Below, one piece after another: positions 16,302 to 24,057 of a stretch of DNA of 64,000 nucleotides. The position numbers were made by a program, and so were the translations under genes. Each line of letters starts with the position of its first letter. Position 1 is the stretch's first letter. The notes beneath the pieces are model-generated. The model ran no database searches. It worked only from the letters and a program-made list of their open reading frames with translations, and was not told the origin of the DNA. Location: contig JAIXQG010000001.1 in the NCBI GenBank assembly GCA_027485835.1, positions 195,902 to 259,901 on the forward strand, written 5' to 3'. This DNA comes from Alphaproteobacteria bacterium (GTDB lineage: Bacteria > Pseudomonadota > Alphaproteobacteria > UBA2136 > UBA6156).

Positions 16302-18209
16302 ATGTGCGGGATTGCGGGGTATTTAGGGGCGAAGTTTGATGCCAGCCTGATGCGTGGCATGCTGGACCGCCTTGCCCACCGTGGCCCCGATGGTGAAGGG
16401 GAGTGGTATGACCCCGAGGCTGGGGTTGGCTTAGGGCAGCGTCGGCTTTCTATCATTGACCTAAGCACGGCGGCGAGCCAGCCGATGCATGCGGTGAAAA
16501 ACCGTTATACCATTACGTTTAATGGAGAAATCTACAATTTCAAGGAGATTGTCAGGGAACTTAAAGTAAAAGGTTATAAGTTTAACGAGAACAGCGACAC
16601 GGCTGTGCTGTGCCCGCTGTATGACCTGTATGGCCCTGCGATGCTGGATAAGCTTGAGGGGATGTTCGCCTTCGCGATTTGGGATGCGCAGGAGCAGGTA
16701 CTGTTTATGGCGCGTGACCATGCGGGGATTAAGCCGCTTTATTACGCTGAGATGGGCGGCGGAATTGTGTTTGCGAGTGAGCTGAAAAGCTTGCTCGGCG
16801 CCAAAGGATTGAAGCGCGGGATTGATGGTACGGCGTTGGCGGAATACGTGACGTACCTGTGGACGCCGAGTGAGCGGACGATGTTGGAGGGTGTGAAAAA
16901 ATTGCGCCCCGGGCATTTTATGCGCTGCAAGCTGAATGGTAAAAAAGTGAATATTGAGCATGCGCGTTGGTATGTGCCGCCGCAGGCGAAACTGTTGGAT
17001 GGCGTGCCGCAGTATGACCGCAGCAAGACGCCGGAGCAGTTGCTGCGCCTTTTGGATGACGTGATTGACGAGCAGTGCGTGGCGGATGTTCCGTTAGGTG
17101 CCTTTTTGAGCGGTGGCGTGGACAGCAGCGCGATTGTTGCGAGTATGTGCGCCACCAACCATAAGCCCGAGCAGACGTATTGCATCACGTTTGAAGGGGC
17201 CGGTATGGCGAGCGAAGGCTTTAGCGAGGACATTGATTACGCGCGCATGGTGGCCAAGCGCTACAACGTGCCGCTGAAGGAAATGAAGGTGGATGCCACG
17301 GGGATGCTGGCGCGTTTGCCCGGTTTGGCCCCCCTGCTGGATGAGCCGCAGGCGGACCCGGCCCCCCTGTTTGTTCAGGACATTTGTGCCGAGGCGCGGC
17401 GCGATGGCATCAAGGTGCTGATGAGTGGCACGGGGGGCGATGATATTTTTACGGGGTATCGGCGCCACCTCACCGCGCGTATGCGCCAGAAAATGGGTGT
17501 GTTGCGCACCCCTGCCGGACATGCGGCCGGGCTAGCGGCAGGCTTTTTAGATGGGGCGAAAAAGCGGCGGGCGGAGCGGCTTTCCGGCCTGTTGTTAGCT
17601 GATGACAATGCGTTTTTGCGGCTGGCGTTTTCGACGAATAGCCAGCCTGATGCATGGCGTTTGCTGAATAAAGAGTGGCGCGAGCAGGTACAAAACGACT
17701 GGTTTAACGACCTTGATGTGGCGATTGCCGAAAGCGAAGGGCAAGACCTTGTGAACCGTGTGCTGTACGCCGAGTTGTTTGGCTTTTTACCCGACCACAA
17801 TTTGAACTACGGCGACAAAGCCAGTATGGCGAGCGGTGTGGAAGTGCGTGTGCCGCTGATTGACCGCCGCCTGATGCAGTTTATGGCCGATGTGCCGCCC
17901 AGCGTGAAGCTGAATAGCACGCGGTTGAAGTCGTTCTTTAAAGACAGCCTTGCGAGCCGTTTGAGCCCTGATTTGCTGGACCGCAGCAAGAGCGGGTTTG
18001 GGGCACCGATACGCAGTTGGTTGATTGGCGAAGGCCGTGAGCTGGTAGAAGGCGCACTGTTTGATGGCGGCATTGCCGACGAGTGGTTTGACACCAAAGC
18101 TGTGCAGCGCTTTTGGACGCGGACGCAGAATGGGCAGGTAGACGGTGCCTACACCATGCTGGCGCTGTGCATGGCGGTGTGGTGGTACGAAGGATTGATG
18201 GCGGAATGA
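16302..18209 (+). CDS. asnB: Glutamine-hydrolysing asparagine-synthetase-type amidotransferase
   Basis: A 635-residue two-domain protein. The N-terminal class II glutaminase starts with the nucleophile Cys2 (MCGIAGYLG), followed by HRGPDG and FNGEIYN. The C-terminal synthetase domain carries the PP-loop SGGVDSSA (about 270). Such proteins make asparagine, or in polysaccharide loci amidate uronic acids. Given the neighbouring wecC and oxidoreductase, sugar amidation is plausible. The stop overlaps the next small ATG by four bases. Confidence 0.85.
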   Translation: MCGIAGYLGAKFDASLMRGMLDRLAHRGPDGEGEWYDPEAGVGLGQRRLSIIDLSTAASQPMHAVKNRYTITFNGEIYNFKEIVRELKVKGYKFNENSDTAVLCPLYDLYGPAMLDKLEGMFAFAIWDAQEQVLFMARDHAGIKPLYYAEMGGGIVFASELKSLLGAKGLKRGIDGTALAEYVTYLWTPSERTMLEGVKKLRPGHFMRCKLNGKKVNIEHARWYVPPQAKLLDGVPQYDRSKTPEQLLRLLDDVIDEQCVADVPLGAFLSGGVDSSAIVASMCATNHKPEQTYCITFEGAGMASEGFSEDIDYARMVAKRYNVPLKEMKVDATGMLARLPGLAPLLDEPQADPAPLFVQDICAEARRDGIKVLMSGTGGDDIFTGYRRHLTARMRQKMGVLRTPAGHAAGLAAGFLDGAKKRRAERLSGLLLADDNAFLRLAFSTNSQPDAWRLLNKEWREQVQNDWFNDLDVAIAESEGQDLVNRVLYAELFGFLPDHNLNYGDKASMASGVEVRVPLIDRRLMQFMADVPPSVKLNSTRLKSFFKDSLASRLSPDLLDRSKSGFGAPIRSWLIGEGRELVEGALFDGGIADEWFDTKAVQRFWTRTQNGQVDGAYTMLALCMAVWWYEGLMAE

Positions 18210-18301
18210 TTGAGCCGGTGACCGATGTTGTGGTGTGGTTTGCCGAGAGTGTGCTGACCGCATTGCAGTATGCGGTGGCGGGGGTGATTGGGAAGATTTA
18301 G
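18206..18301 (+). CDS. Very small hydrophobic protein, overlapping asnB stop
   Basis: A 31-residue frame whose ATG overlaps the asnB stop (ATGA). The peptide is mostly hydrophobic and amphipathic (VTDVVVWFAESVLTAL, then YAVAGVIGKI). Translational coupling to asnB and the closing terminator 15 bases later make it credible, but no family is known. Confidence 0.35.
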   Translation: MIEPVTDVVVWFAESVLTALQYAVAGVIGKI

Positions 18302-18315
18302 CCTAAGCACATGGC

Positions 18316-18342
18316 CGAAGCCCGGGGGTTACCCGGGCTTCG
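18316..18342. terminator. Bidirectional terminator
   Basis: CGAAGCCCGGG/CCCGGGCTTCG, an 11-bp stem with a five-base loop. It closes the asnB unit and, on the minus strand, contains the stop codon of the Sel1-like gene at 18329. Confidence 0.65.
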
Positions 18343-18955
18343 TTGTTGGTTCGGGATCTTGGGCGAGCCAGGCTTCGTTCAAGTTTCGAAGAAAGATAGC
18401 ATTAGCATCACCTTCTTGTGCAGCGAGCGAGAGAAGGTGCAGAGCTAAATGGATGCGTGTTGACGGCAAACCGTCTTCGTCAAGTGCCAGCCTCTGGAAC
18501 TCTGGCCAGAGGTCGTCGGGCAGTAGGTCAAGGTATTCATCAATAAGTTCATGACAAAACGACATCAGCCTGGGGTAGGCATGCTTGTAGCCCATTCGGT
18601 GGGATAGCTCGAAGTACGCGATACCTTCTTGGATGAGAGGCCTGTTGTTGAGTTCTAGCCCTTTGCGAAGGCGGTTGTGGCCGATATTGAAAGCGCACTT
18701 GGGATGGTCTTCGGCACCTTTCTCGAAGTAGGCCAGAGCGGTTTCCTTGTCTTGCTCTTTGCCGTTGATGCCGTGAAAATAGCTGATGCCGATTTTGTGG
18801 CAAGCTTCGGGATCGTCGCGCTTTGCGGCTTGTTCGAGCGACTTCATCTCTTCCGGTGTAATGACCGGCGGAGGGTCGAAGGGGTAGTAGGGTGATGCGA
18901 CCGGCAGCTCGATGGTGAGGGTGCGGGTTTCGGTTTTCATGGGCATGTCCGTCAT
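18329..18955 (-). CDS. Sel1/TPR-like repeat protein
   Basis: 208 residues from ATG 18955, with GGGAGA upstream. Residues 45-150 hold Sel1-like helical repeats (ACHKIGISYFHGINGKEQDK, ALAYFEKGAE, IAYFELSHRMGYKHA). Sel1 proteins act as protein-protein scaffolds. There is no signal peptide, so it is probably cytoplasmic. It looks paralogous to the next gene (19075). The promoter has the TACACA plus CGTTCAG signature shared with the genes at 19548 and 36564. Confidence 0.65.
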   Translation of the reverse strand: MTDMPMKTETRTLTIELPVASPYYPFDPPPVITPEEMKSLEQAAKRDDPEACHKIGISYFHGINGKEQDKETALAYFEKGAEDHPKCAFNIGHNRLRKGLELNNRPLIQEGIAYFELSHRMGYKHAYPRLMSFCHELIDEYLDLLPDDLWPEFQRLALDEDGLPSTRIHLALHLLSLAAQEGDANAIFLRNLNEAWLAQDPEPTTKPG

Positions 18956-18970
18956 TGGAGTCTCCCTGAT

Positions 18971-19024
18971 CTGAACGGAACAAAATGTATTTGGATTTAT
19001 GTGTACTTTGATTGAATTGGGTGC
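18971..19024 (-). promoter_or_regulatory. Putative promoter with TACACA / CGTTCAG signature
   Basis: On the minus strand TTGCAC, then AAGTACACA (ending at 19000), then 22 bases, then CGTTCAG (18977-18971), upstream of the gene starting at 18955. The same two elements, 21-23 bases apart, precede the genes starting at 19548 and 36564. Confidence 0.4.
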
Positions 19025-19033
19025 AAGTAAAAA

Positions 19034-19060
19034 GGCCCGTACCTTTCGGTACGGGCTAGC
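19034..19060 (-). terminator. Terminator downstream of Sel1-like gene
   Basis: GCCCGTACC/GGTACGGGC stem with a short loop, followed on the minus strand by TTTTTACTTG, 15 bases past the stop of the gene at 19075. Confidence 0.6.
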
Positions 19061-19074
19061 GAGTTCTGCCTTGT

Positions 19075-19548
19075 TCAGGCTTTGATACGTGAGCGGTACG
19101 AGATATCGATGATCTTGGCCGTCGGGCGGCGCTTCAGATTGGATATCCGCTGGCGAGCTGTCTCGATAAGGCTTTCCAGCTTTACCGGGTTCGGGTAGCC
19201 GATTTCGGTGATGTTTTCGTCCTTGCCTTGCTCGAGATACGCGATAGAGCTGGTAAGGACATCTTCGTTCGGCTCGTTCTTCGTCAGCTCCTGTTCCAGC
19301 ATTATCCAGCCTGCGCACACGGCGGAATGGACGTTACCCGACTGGATGCCCCTGTTAAACCATTCGAGGGCGGCTTTGGCATTCTGCTTAAGGCCTGCAA
19401 CCCCATAGAAATGCGCCAAACCCAACGTGTGGCATGACGCCCCATCGTTAAAGGCTGTGGCGACAAGAGTGGGCAGATCTTCACCAGTGATCTGCGGCTT
19501 GCGTCCGAGAGGACTATCGGGGGTTGGTAGTATCAAAAGATCCGTCAT
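19075..19548 (-). CDS. Sel1/TPR-like repeat protein
   Basis: 157 residues from ATG 19548, with GGAGG nine bases upstream. Sel1-like repeats cover about 30-110 (SCHTLGLAHFYGVAGLKQNA, ALEWFNRGIQSGNVHSAVC). The CH.LG..HFYGV.G..Q signature matches the neighbouring 18329 gene, so they are probably old duplicates. The end is basic. No partner can be named. Confidence 0.65.
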   Translation of the reverse strand: MTDLLILPTPDSPLGRKPQITGEDLPTLVATAFNDGASCHTLGLAHFYGVAGLKQNAKAALEWFNRGIQSGNVHSAVCAGWIMLEQELTKNEPNEDVLTSSIAYLEQGKDENITEIGYPNPVKLESLIETARQRISNLKRRPTAKIIDISYRSRIKA

Positions 19549-19567
19549 AGAGTGGCCTCCTTTTGCA

Positions 19568-19605
19568 TGAACGGACTGAAGATGTAGGTGAAGGTTGTGT
19601 ATAAC
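19568..19605 (-). promoter_or_regulatory. Putative promoter with TATACA / CGTTCA signature
   Basis: On the minus strand TATACAC (19603-19597), 23 bases, then CGTTCA (19573-19568), upstream of the gene starting at 19548. It matches the elements at 18971-19006 and 36579-36613. Confidence 0.4.
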
Positions 19606-19627
19606 CTGAAGAAGGTTGAGGCAAGAC

Positions 19628-19655
19628 AAAAGCCGGTGTGGGACCGGCTTTAGGG
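19628..19655 (-). terminator. Terminator downstream of pheA
   Basis: AAGCCGGT/ACCGGCTT stem followed on the minus strand by TTGTC; it lies 25 bases past the pheA stop. Confidence 0.55.
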
Positions 19656-19678
19656 TGGGTTTATGGATTTTCAGTAGG

Positions 19679-20551
19679 TTATTGAGCGGCGGGGTAGATG
19701 CCCATGAGGCGGACGCTGGTGGTGAAGTGTGAGAGCTCCTCCAGCGCGTTTTGCATGGGTTTGGTTTCGGGGTGAGATTCGACATCGACAAAGAACTCGG
19801 CTGCTTTAAAATTACCGCCTACGAGGTAGCTTTCCAGCCGGCTCAGGTTGAGCCCGTTAGTGGCGAAACCACCCAGTGCTTTGTAGAGTGCGGCGGGGAT
19901 ATCGCGTACGCGGAACAGCAATGTTGTCTTGGTCGGTTGGGTTGCGGGTGGGTTCCATCCGGTGGGGCCTAATAGCAAGAAGCGGGTGGTGTTGTTCGGC
20001 TCGTCGTTCATCGGGGATTTGAGGACTTGCAGGCCGTAGACCTCGGCCGCCAGTGCGCTGGCCAAAGCGGCGAGGGAGGGGTCTTGCTTTTCGGCTATCA
20101 GCTTGGCGGAACCGGCGGTGTCGATGTAGTTTTCGTGGGCTAATCCCATGGAATTGAGGGTGTTTATGCACTGCTGGATGGCGGGAGATTGGCTGTAAAC
20201 GCGTTGAATTTGGCTGATTTCTGAGCCTTTTAGGCCTATCAGGCAGTGGTTGATGGCGAGGTAGGTTTCGCCAACGATTTTCAGGGGGGTGTGGGGGAGG
20301 AGGGCGTGAATGTCGGCAATGCGGCCCATGGTAGAGTTTTCCACCGGCAGGACGGCGCCGTCGGCTTGGCCGGACTCGACTAACTTTATGGCGGCGGCGA
20401 AGGATTCGCACGGAATAGGAGTAGCGTGGGGCACGGATTGTTGCGCGGCGATGTGTGCGTAGGCACCGGCGACGCCTTGGAATGCGACGGTCTTCCAAGT
20501 AGTGACGGGGTTTGTGTGTGCGAGCTCGGTAGTGGTGGGAACGGTGTTCAT
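19679..20551 (-). CDS. pheA: Prephenate dehydratase
   Basis: A 290-residue monofunctional prephenate dehydratase converting prephenate to phenylpyruvate in phenylalanine synthesis. It starts the domain with VAFQGVAGAYAHIAAQQ, has VLPVENSTMGRI and the catalytic TTR motif in NNTTRFLLL (about 190). A C-terminal ACT domain (about 205-285) with GLNLSRLES is the phenylalanine-sensing site. Length is typical. Its start lies 73 bases from the left att site of the prophage. Confidence 0.95.
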   Translation of the reverse strand: MNTVPTTTELAHTNPVTTWKTVAFQGVAGAYAHIAAQQSVPHATPIPCESFAAAIKLVESGQADGAVLPVENSTMGRIADIHALLPHTPLKIVGETYLAINHCLIGLKGSEISQIQRVYSQSPAIQQCINTLNSMGLAHENYIDTAGSAKLIAEKQDPSLAALASALAAEVYGLQVLKSPMNDEPNNTTRFLLLGPTGWNPPATQPTKTTLLFRVRDIPAALYKALGGFATNGLNLSRLESYLVGGNFKAAEFFVDVESHPETKPMQNALEELSHFTTSVRLMGIYPAAQ

Positions 20552-20623
20552 GGGCTATGGTTATGCGAGGTTTGCGGTGTGGGGTCAAGGTTTGGTTTAG
20601 AGCCCCCTCAATTCTGTTACTTA

Positions 20624-20661
20624 CTTCGCATAATATATAACCTGATATAGTGTATGCAATT
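20624..20661. other. attL: left prophage junction, hybrid dif-like site
   Basis: CTTCGCATAA (20624-20633) is the XerC-type arm and TATATA the centre of a dif site, but the right arm (ACCTGATATAG) is not dif-like. The 15 bases TTCGCATAATATATA (20625-20639) repeat exactly at 30731-30745, where a complete dif follows. This is what XerCD-mediated insertion leaves behind. Confidence 0.75.
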
Positions 20662-20711
20662 CTTGAAAAATCAAACTAGGGGGCCAATGCTTTTCTTTAC
20701 AAGGAGAAAAC

Positions 20712-21137
20712 ATGGCCACACACCGCATCCCCCAGCCCGTAAGCTCCCGTCCGCAGGAGTTTATGGGGCGTATCGAACCCCTTTATAGCCATCATAACGA
20801 CAAGTATCCGAGCCTCAGTTGGGGCTTTATGGTCTATGCCGTTCGGTGGCATCTGCACCGCATGACGCAAGCCGAACTGGCCCGCGAAGTGTCGCGTCAG
20901 ACAGGGAAGGCGATTAAGCAGGAGGATGTTAGCCGTATGGAGCGCGGGGCTTTGAAAGTGCCCCAGCCGGTCCGCACGTGGCTTGTGACCGTGATTCTCA
21001 CCCGCCTTGAAGATGGTTTGGAACTGCCAGTGCCTAAAGGCCTGCCGTCTGTATCCCGTAACGAACGCCAGAAGCTGCTGATGGACCAACACGGCACCTT
21101 CGGCGGGAAGGGGAAACAGCGGCGCAAGGCCGCATAA
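20712..21137 (+). CDS. Prophage helix-turn-helix protein
   Basis: 141 residues, first gene of the prophage, with AAGGAG nine bases upstream of ATG 20712. An XRE-like helix-turn-helix lies at about 52-85 (MTQAELAREVSRQTGKAIKQ, then VSRMERGALKVP). The tail is basic (GGKGKQRRKAA). As the only clear regulator in the element it probably controls lysogeny or replication. It is followed by a hairpin. Confidence 0.65.
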   Translation: MATHRIPQPVSSRPQEFMGRIEPLYSHHNDKYPSLSWGFMVYAVRWHLHRMTQAELAREVSRQTGKAIKQEDVSRMERGALKVPQPVRTWLVTVILTRLEDGLELPVPKGLPSVSRNERQKLLMDQHGTFGGKGKQRRKAA

Positions 21138-21140
21138 CAA

Positions 21141-21179
21141 AAAGGCTTCCGTATCGGTGTTAGCGCACCACGGAAGCCT
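21141..21179 (-). terminator. Hairpin between prophage regulator and next gene
   Basis: AGGCTTCCG (21142-21150) pairs with CGGAAGCCT (21170-21178), with an inner GGTG/CACC stem. The T-run is on the minus strand, so it either ends leftward transcription or attenuates rightward transcription. Confidence 0.4.
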
Positions 21180-21293
21180 AATCAAACACCGACGCCCAAG
21201 GACAGGGTCAGTCAGCAACGCCAATGTGGGCCGTTCTGTTCTTTGCGTCAAGTGGGCGCCGTTTTGCGCTGCTAAAAAAACAGGATAGTAACC

Positions 21294-21578
21294 ATGTCAA
21301 ACATAGTCGATATAACTGCTGTACGGCTCGCCCGTATGGCCAAAACGCTCATCCAACAGGATATTAAGAGCCTTACCCGTACCACCATTAAAGAAGGCCC
21401 GTGCCCGCATTGTTCAGGTGCGGGCACGTTGCTATGGCGCAACGGAAGAGCCGAGCCATTTTTCCATGATTGGAGGGATTTGCACCGTTTGGAAGGATTC
21501 AAGCTCGCCAACTGTGACGCGTGTGGGGGAACTGGCAGCCATTACCGTGAGGTAATCTGCCAAGGGGAGGCGGTCTGA
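21294..21578 (+). CDS. Small double zinc-finger protein (DnaJ-type CxxCxGxG)
   Basis: 94 residues. Two CxxCxGxG motifs of the DnaJ zinc-binding type are seen: CPHCSGAG (about 37-44) and CDACGGTG (about 74-81). Together they can hold one zinc ion. Its role in the phage is unknown; small zinc-ribbon proteins of phages often bind DNA or RNA polymerase. The stop overlaps the next ATG. Confidence 0.6.
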   Translation: MSNIVDITAVRLARMAKTLIQQDIKSLTRTTIKEGPCPHCSGAGTLLWRNGRAEPFFHDWRDLHRLEGFKLANCDACGGTGSHYREVICQGEAV

Positions 21579-21772
21579 TGGGCCTCATGAGTGGGAGCGG
21601 TGTAAATCGTTCTGCAGCAAGCCTGAATCAGTTTCTAGGTCGGCTGATTCTGTTCGCGTTGGCGTGCTTAGTATGCGCCGCGCTGATTGTCCTCATTATG
21701 CTGTTATTTGGCGGTTTCATTAAGGTTGTAATCGTCGGCGCACAGTTTGTTGGATGGGTTTACGGCTTCTAG
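21578..21772 (+). CDS. Small prophage membrane protein
   Basis: 64 residues. A polar N-terminus (1-20) is followed by two adjoining hydrophobic stretches (about 22-48 and 49-62) rich in Val, Leu and Ile. It starts at the A of the previous stop codon. It may be a virion membrane protein or holin; nothing more can be read. Confidence 0.5.
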   Translation: MGLMSGSGVNRSAASLNQFLGRLILFALACLVCAALIVLIMLLFGGFIKVVIVGAQFVGWVYGF

Positions 21773-21835
21773 TCGGAGGGGTGGGGGGGTTCCTGTAACA
21801 CCCCCCCCTGTATTTACATCAGAGATTGAAAAATA

Positions 21836-23017
21836 ATGGAAAACATCAAAATCCTTCGAGCCGGATATGACGGGCTTGACGTGAGTTTCTGCGGCACCAT
21901 GCCGCCGAGCGTTTTGGAGGCCCTCGAACGGGGCAAAACTGAGGCAGTCCGCAGCCGTCAAGATGCGCTGGTGCAAATCAGCCCACGCCTTTCGGTACAC
22001 GTAGCCGAAACCGGCGCCAAGGGTGGTTATGCCTACCGCGTGGATACTGGCCCCGATGGGGAAACATGGTTTCTCAAACGGTCTGACACCATCGACTGGA
22101 ATATTCGGGTTAGCTGCAAAAGCGCCATGCTGGCCACCCTCGGCTATGAAGGCGCAAAAGCCCGCCTTTACGCTCGCCTTAAGGAATTCGGGGCATTTGT
22201 GGAATCCGAGAGCATTGGCCGCGTGGACTTCGCCTTTGATTTTACCGCGCCGGCCGAATTCGAAATCGATCCTTCGCTGGTGGTGGCCCACGTCAACAGC
22301 GGCGTGCGGGAACACGATGCGAAAATGAAGGTGACGGAGGATGAAACCGCTATAACCTGCATAGCCAGCCGCGCGCGCAAGGTCGAAACCCTGACCATCG
22401 GCAAAATGCCGGGGCGGCAGGTGACGGTCTACAACAAGACCGCCGAGGTGAAGGCCCGTGGCAAGGCCTACTGGTGGCAGATATGGAAGGTGGGGGAGGG
22501 GACACAGGTTTACCGGTTGGAAGTCCGCGCCGGTAAAAAGTACCTTAAGGAACGGGTAGGGGTAACGACTTGGGCCGACTTAGAGGAAAAGCTTCCCGCG
22601 ATTCTCCACGCTACCTTGCTCAAGATTCGCCTGTGTGACCCGTTGCTGCTACGTCGCGCCAACGTGACCCAACGTGGCTATCATCCCGTTTGGAACGCGG
22701 CCTTAACGTGGCTTCGCTCCCGTTGGGAGGATTGTATAAAGGGTGTGGAGGGCGTTCGGATTATCGTAGAGGAACGGAAGCGGTACGCTGAAATCTTCAC
22801 CAAACTGACCCGAGGGCTTTTCATCAGTTACGCCAACGTGTGCGGCGTTGAATTGAACGAATTTTCGGACTTTATCGACGCCGTTGCCAGCGATGCAAAG
22901 TACGTTGCGGAGGAAAAGTCAAAAGGCTTTGAGAGAAAATGGCAGAAATCCGCCGACCGATACGCGCTTTTAACGGGGCGGTTTACGGGGTGGCCTGACG
23001 TTCAGGCAACGGCTTAA
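21836..23017 (+). CDS. Rolling-circle replication initiator (Rep_trans-like)
   Basis: A 393-residue protein with the signature strings of the Rep_trans/phage replication-initiation family: GYDGLDVSF near the start, IGRVDFAFDF (about 122-131), VTVYNKTAEVKARGK (about 198-212, with the likely nicking Tyr) and VYRLEVRAGKK (about 224-234). Such proteins nick one strand at the origin and start rolling-circle replication of plasmids or of phages with single-stranded stages. It is the largest gene of the element and points to a circular genome with a single-stranded intermediate. Confidence 0.75.
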   Translation: MENIKILRAGYDGLDVSFCGTMPPSVLEALERGKTEAVRSRQDALVQISPRLSVHVAETGAKGGYAYRVDTGPDGETWFLKRSDTIDWNIRVSCKSAMLATLGYEGAKARLYARLKEFGAFVESESIGRVDFAFDFTAPAEFEIDPSLVVAHVNSGVREHDAKMKVTEDETAITCIASRARKVETLTIGKMPGRQVTVYNKTAEVKARGKAYWWQIWKVGEGTQVYRLEVRAGKKYLKERVGVTTWADLEEKLPAILHATLLKIRLCDPLLLRRANVTQRGYHPVWNAALTWLRSRWEDCIKGVEGVRIIVEERKRYAEIFTKLTRGLFISYANVCGVELNEFSDFIDAVASDAKYVAEEKSKGFERKWQKSADRYALLTGRFTGWPDVQATA

Positions 23018-23039
23018 CGTAGCGTTGAAAGGAAGCGAT

Positions 23040-23261
23040 ATGGACGAACTTCAACTTAACACGCTGCTGAAACGTCACCGCATCACGTTGCGGGAGGCGT
23101 GCCGCCAGATTCTTCTACTGACCGATACGCTGATAGAGCCGGATGATGTGCGTAAGCACTTCGAGCGTCATGGCCGGATTAGTAAACCTGTGACCGCAGC
23201 CTTTAAGCTGTTTTTCATGTTCAAACAAGAGAAGGCCAAGCAACATGACATCGCAGCTTAA
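23040..23261 (+). CDS. Small prophage protein of unknown function
   Basis: 73 residues from ATG 23040 with AGGAAG upstream; an in-frame TTG 15 bases earlier is less likely. It is helical and basic, with LKRHRITLREACRQIL and VRKHFERHGRIS, which could be a DNA-binding helix-turn-helix. It sits just behind rep, so a copy-control or replication role is possible. Confidence 0.5.
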   Translation: MDELQLNTLLKRHRITLREACRQILLLTDTLIEPDDVRKHFERHGRISKPVTAAFKLFFMFKQEKAKQHDIAA

Positions 23262-23634
23262 CCCCGCACAAATTGCGGATGATGTGCTGATTAACGCCCC
23301 AGAGGTAACAGCCGCCGCCGTTGCTCCGGTGGCGATTAAGCCGATGGCCGAGCCAGTACCGGCGCAACCCGTGCTTTACGACGATACCACCAGCCAACGC
23401 CATGGGCGTGTTGCCGCGCGTTCCATCAATATGAGCCTCAAGACGGCGACGGGGGAGGGGCTGGATAACGATACCAGTGACACCCTTGGCGATATTCTTT
23501 CGGAGGTTTTTGGACTGGCAAGCCGTCACCTGAACCGCATGGTGTACATCGCCATTTTAGGGGTGTGTGTGGTGCCGATGATTGCCGTGGTGGCTATGAA
23601 GATTCTCAAAACGAACGGGGAGGGGACTGAGTGA
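23245..23634 (+). CDS. Prophage single-span membrane protein
   Basis: 129 residues. An Ala/Pro-rich polar region (1-45), a mixed region, then one hydrophobic span at about 98-118 (MVYIAILGVCVVPMIAVVAM). It overlaps the genes on both sides by a few bases. Single-span small proteins like this are typical of phages with an internal membrane. Confidence 0.55.
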   Translation: MTSQLNPAQIADDVLINAPEVTAAAVAPVAIKPMAEPVPAQPVLYDDTTSQRHGRVAARSINMSLKTATGEGLDNDTSDTLGDILSEVFGLASRHLNRMVYIAILGVCVVPMIAVVAMKILKTNGEGTE

Positions 23635-24017
23635 GCCTCTTTCTGTTAGGCCTTCTCATAGGCCTGTATCCGATGTTTCTGGCGGCGGCGTATGCAGCCG
23701 GAATGGCCAAGGGCGTGCAATCGGTAACGCGCACTCTCACGGCAATACCGAAAACCGTGGAGCGTTGTTTCACGCAATTCAAAACCATCTTCAACCAAGG
23801 GGAATCCAATGACAAAAACCCAACTCAACATCGCCATGGGGTGCGTGGCAGCGCTCACGGCCCTGACGGTCTACCTATGGCCGCGCAAACAAGCTCAAGC
23901 CGAAAGCGCGCCGGTGGAAAAGCCACTCGCACAGGAAACCCCGTCACAGGACGAAGCGGCGGCAGCCCGAAAGGCTCGAATGCGGGAACTCGGCAAGCAA
24001 TCAGCCGCGAAGCGTAA
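23631..24017 (+). CDS. Prophage membrane protein with overlapping gene
   Basis: Starts at GTG 23631 inside the previous stop (GTGAG). Residues 1-25 are hydrophobic (LFLLGLLIGLYPMFLAAAYA), and 26-58 look like normal protein. The last 70 residues share DNA with the gene at 23809 in another frame and look low-complexity. Either the two genes overlap by 209 bases, or this protein is shorter than it appears through a sequence change. Confidence 0.45.
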   Translation: MSLFLLGLLIGLYPMFLAAAYAAGMAKGVQSVTRTLTAIPKTVERCFTQFKTIFNQGESNDKNPTQHRHGVRGSAHGPDGLPMAAQTSSSRKRAGGKATRTGNPVTGRSGGSPKGSNAGTRQAISREA

Positions 24018-24057
24018 GGCTAAAAAAGCGGCTGCAATCGAAAATGGCGGAGTTTAG
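23809..24057 (+). CDS. Prophage small membrane protein with basic tail
   Basis: 82 residues from ATG 23809 with AAGGGG eight bases upstream. One span at about 6-24 (LNIAMGCVAALTALTVYLW), an acidic middle, and a strongly basic end (GKQSAAKRKAKKAAA). The basic tail could face the packaged genome. The stop overlaps the ATPase gene by 14 bases. Confidence 0.55.
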   Translation: MTKTQLNIAMGCVAALTALTVYLWPRKQAQAESAPVEKPLAQETPSQDEAAAARKARMRELGKQSAAKRKAKKAAAIENGGV

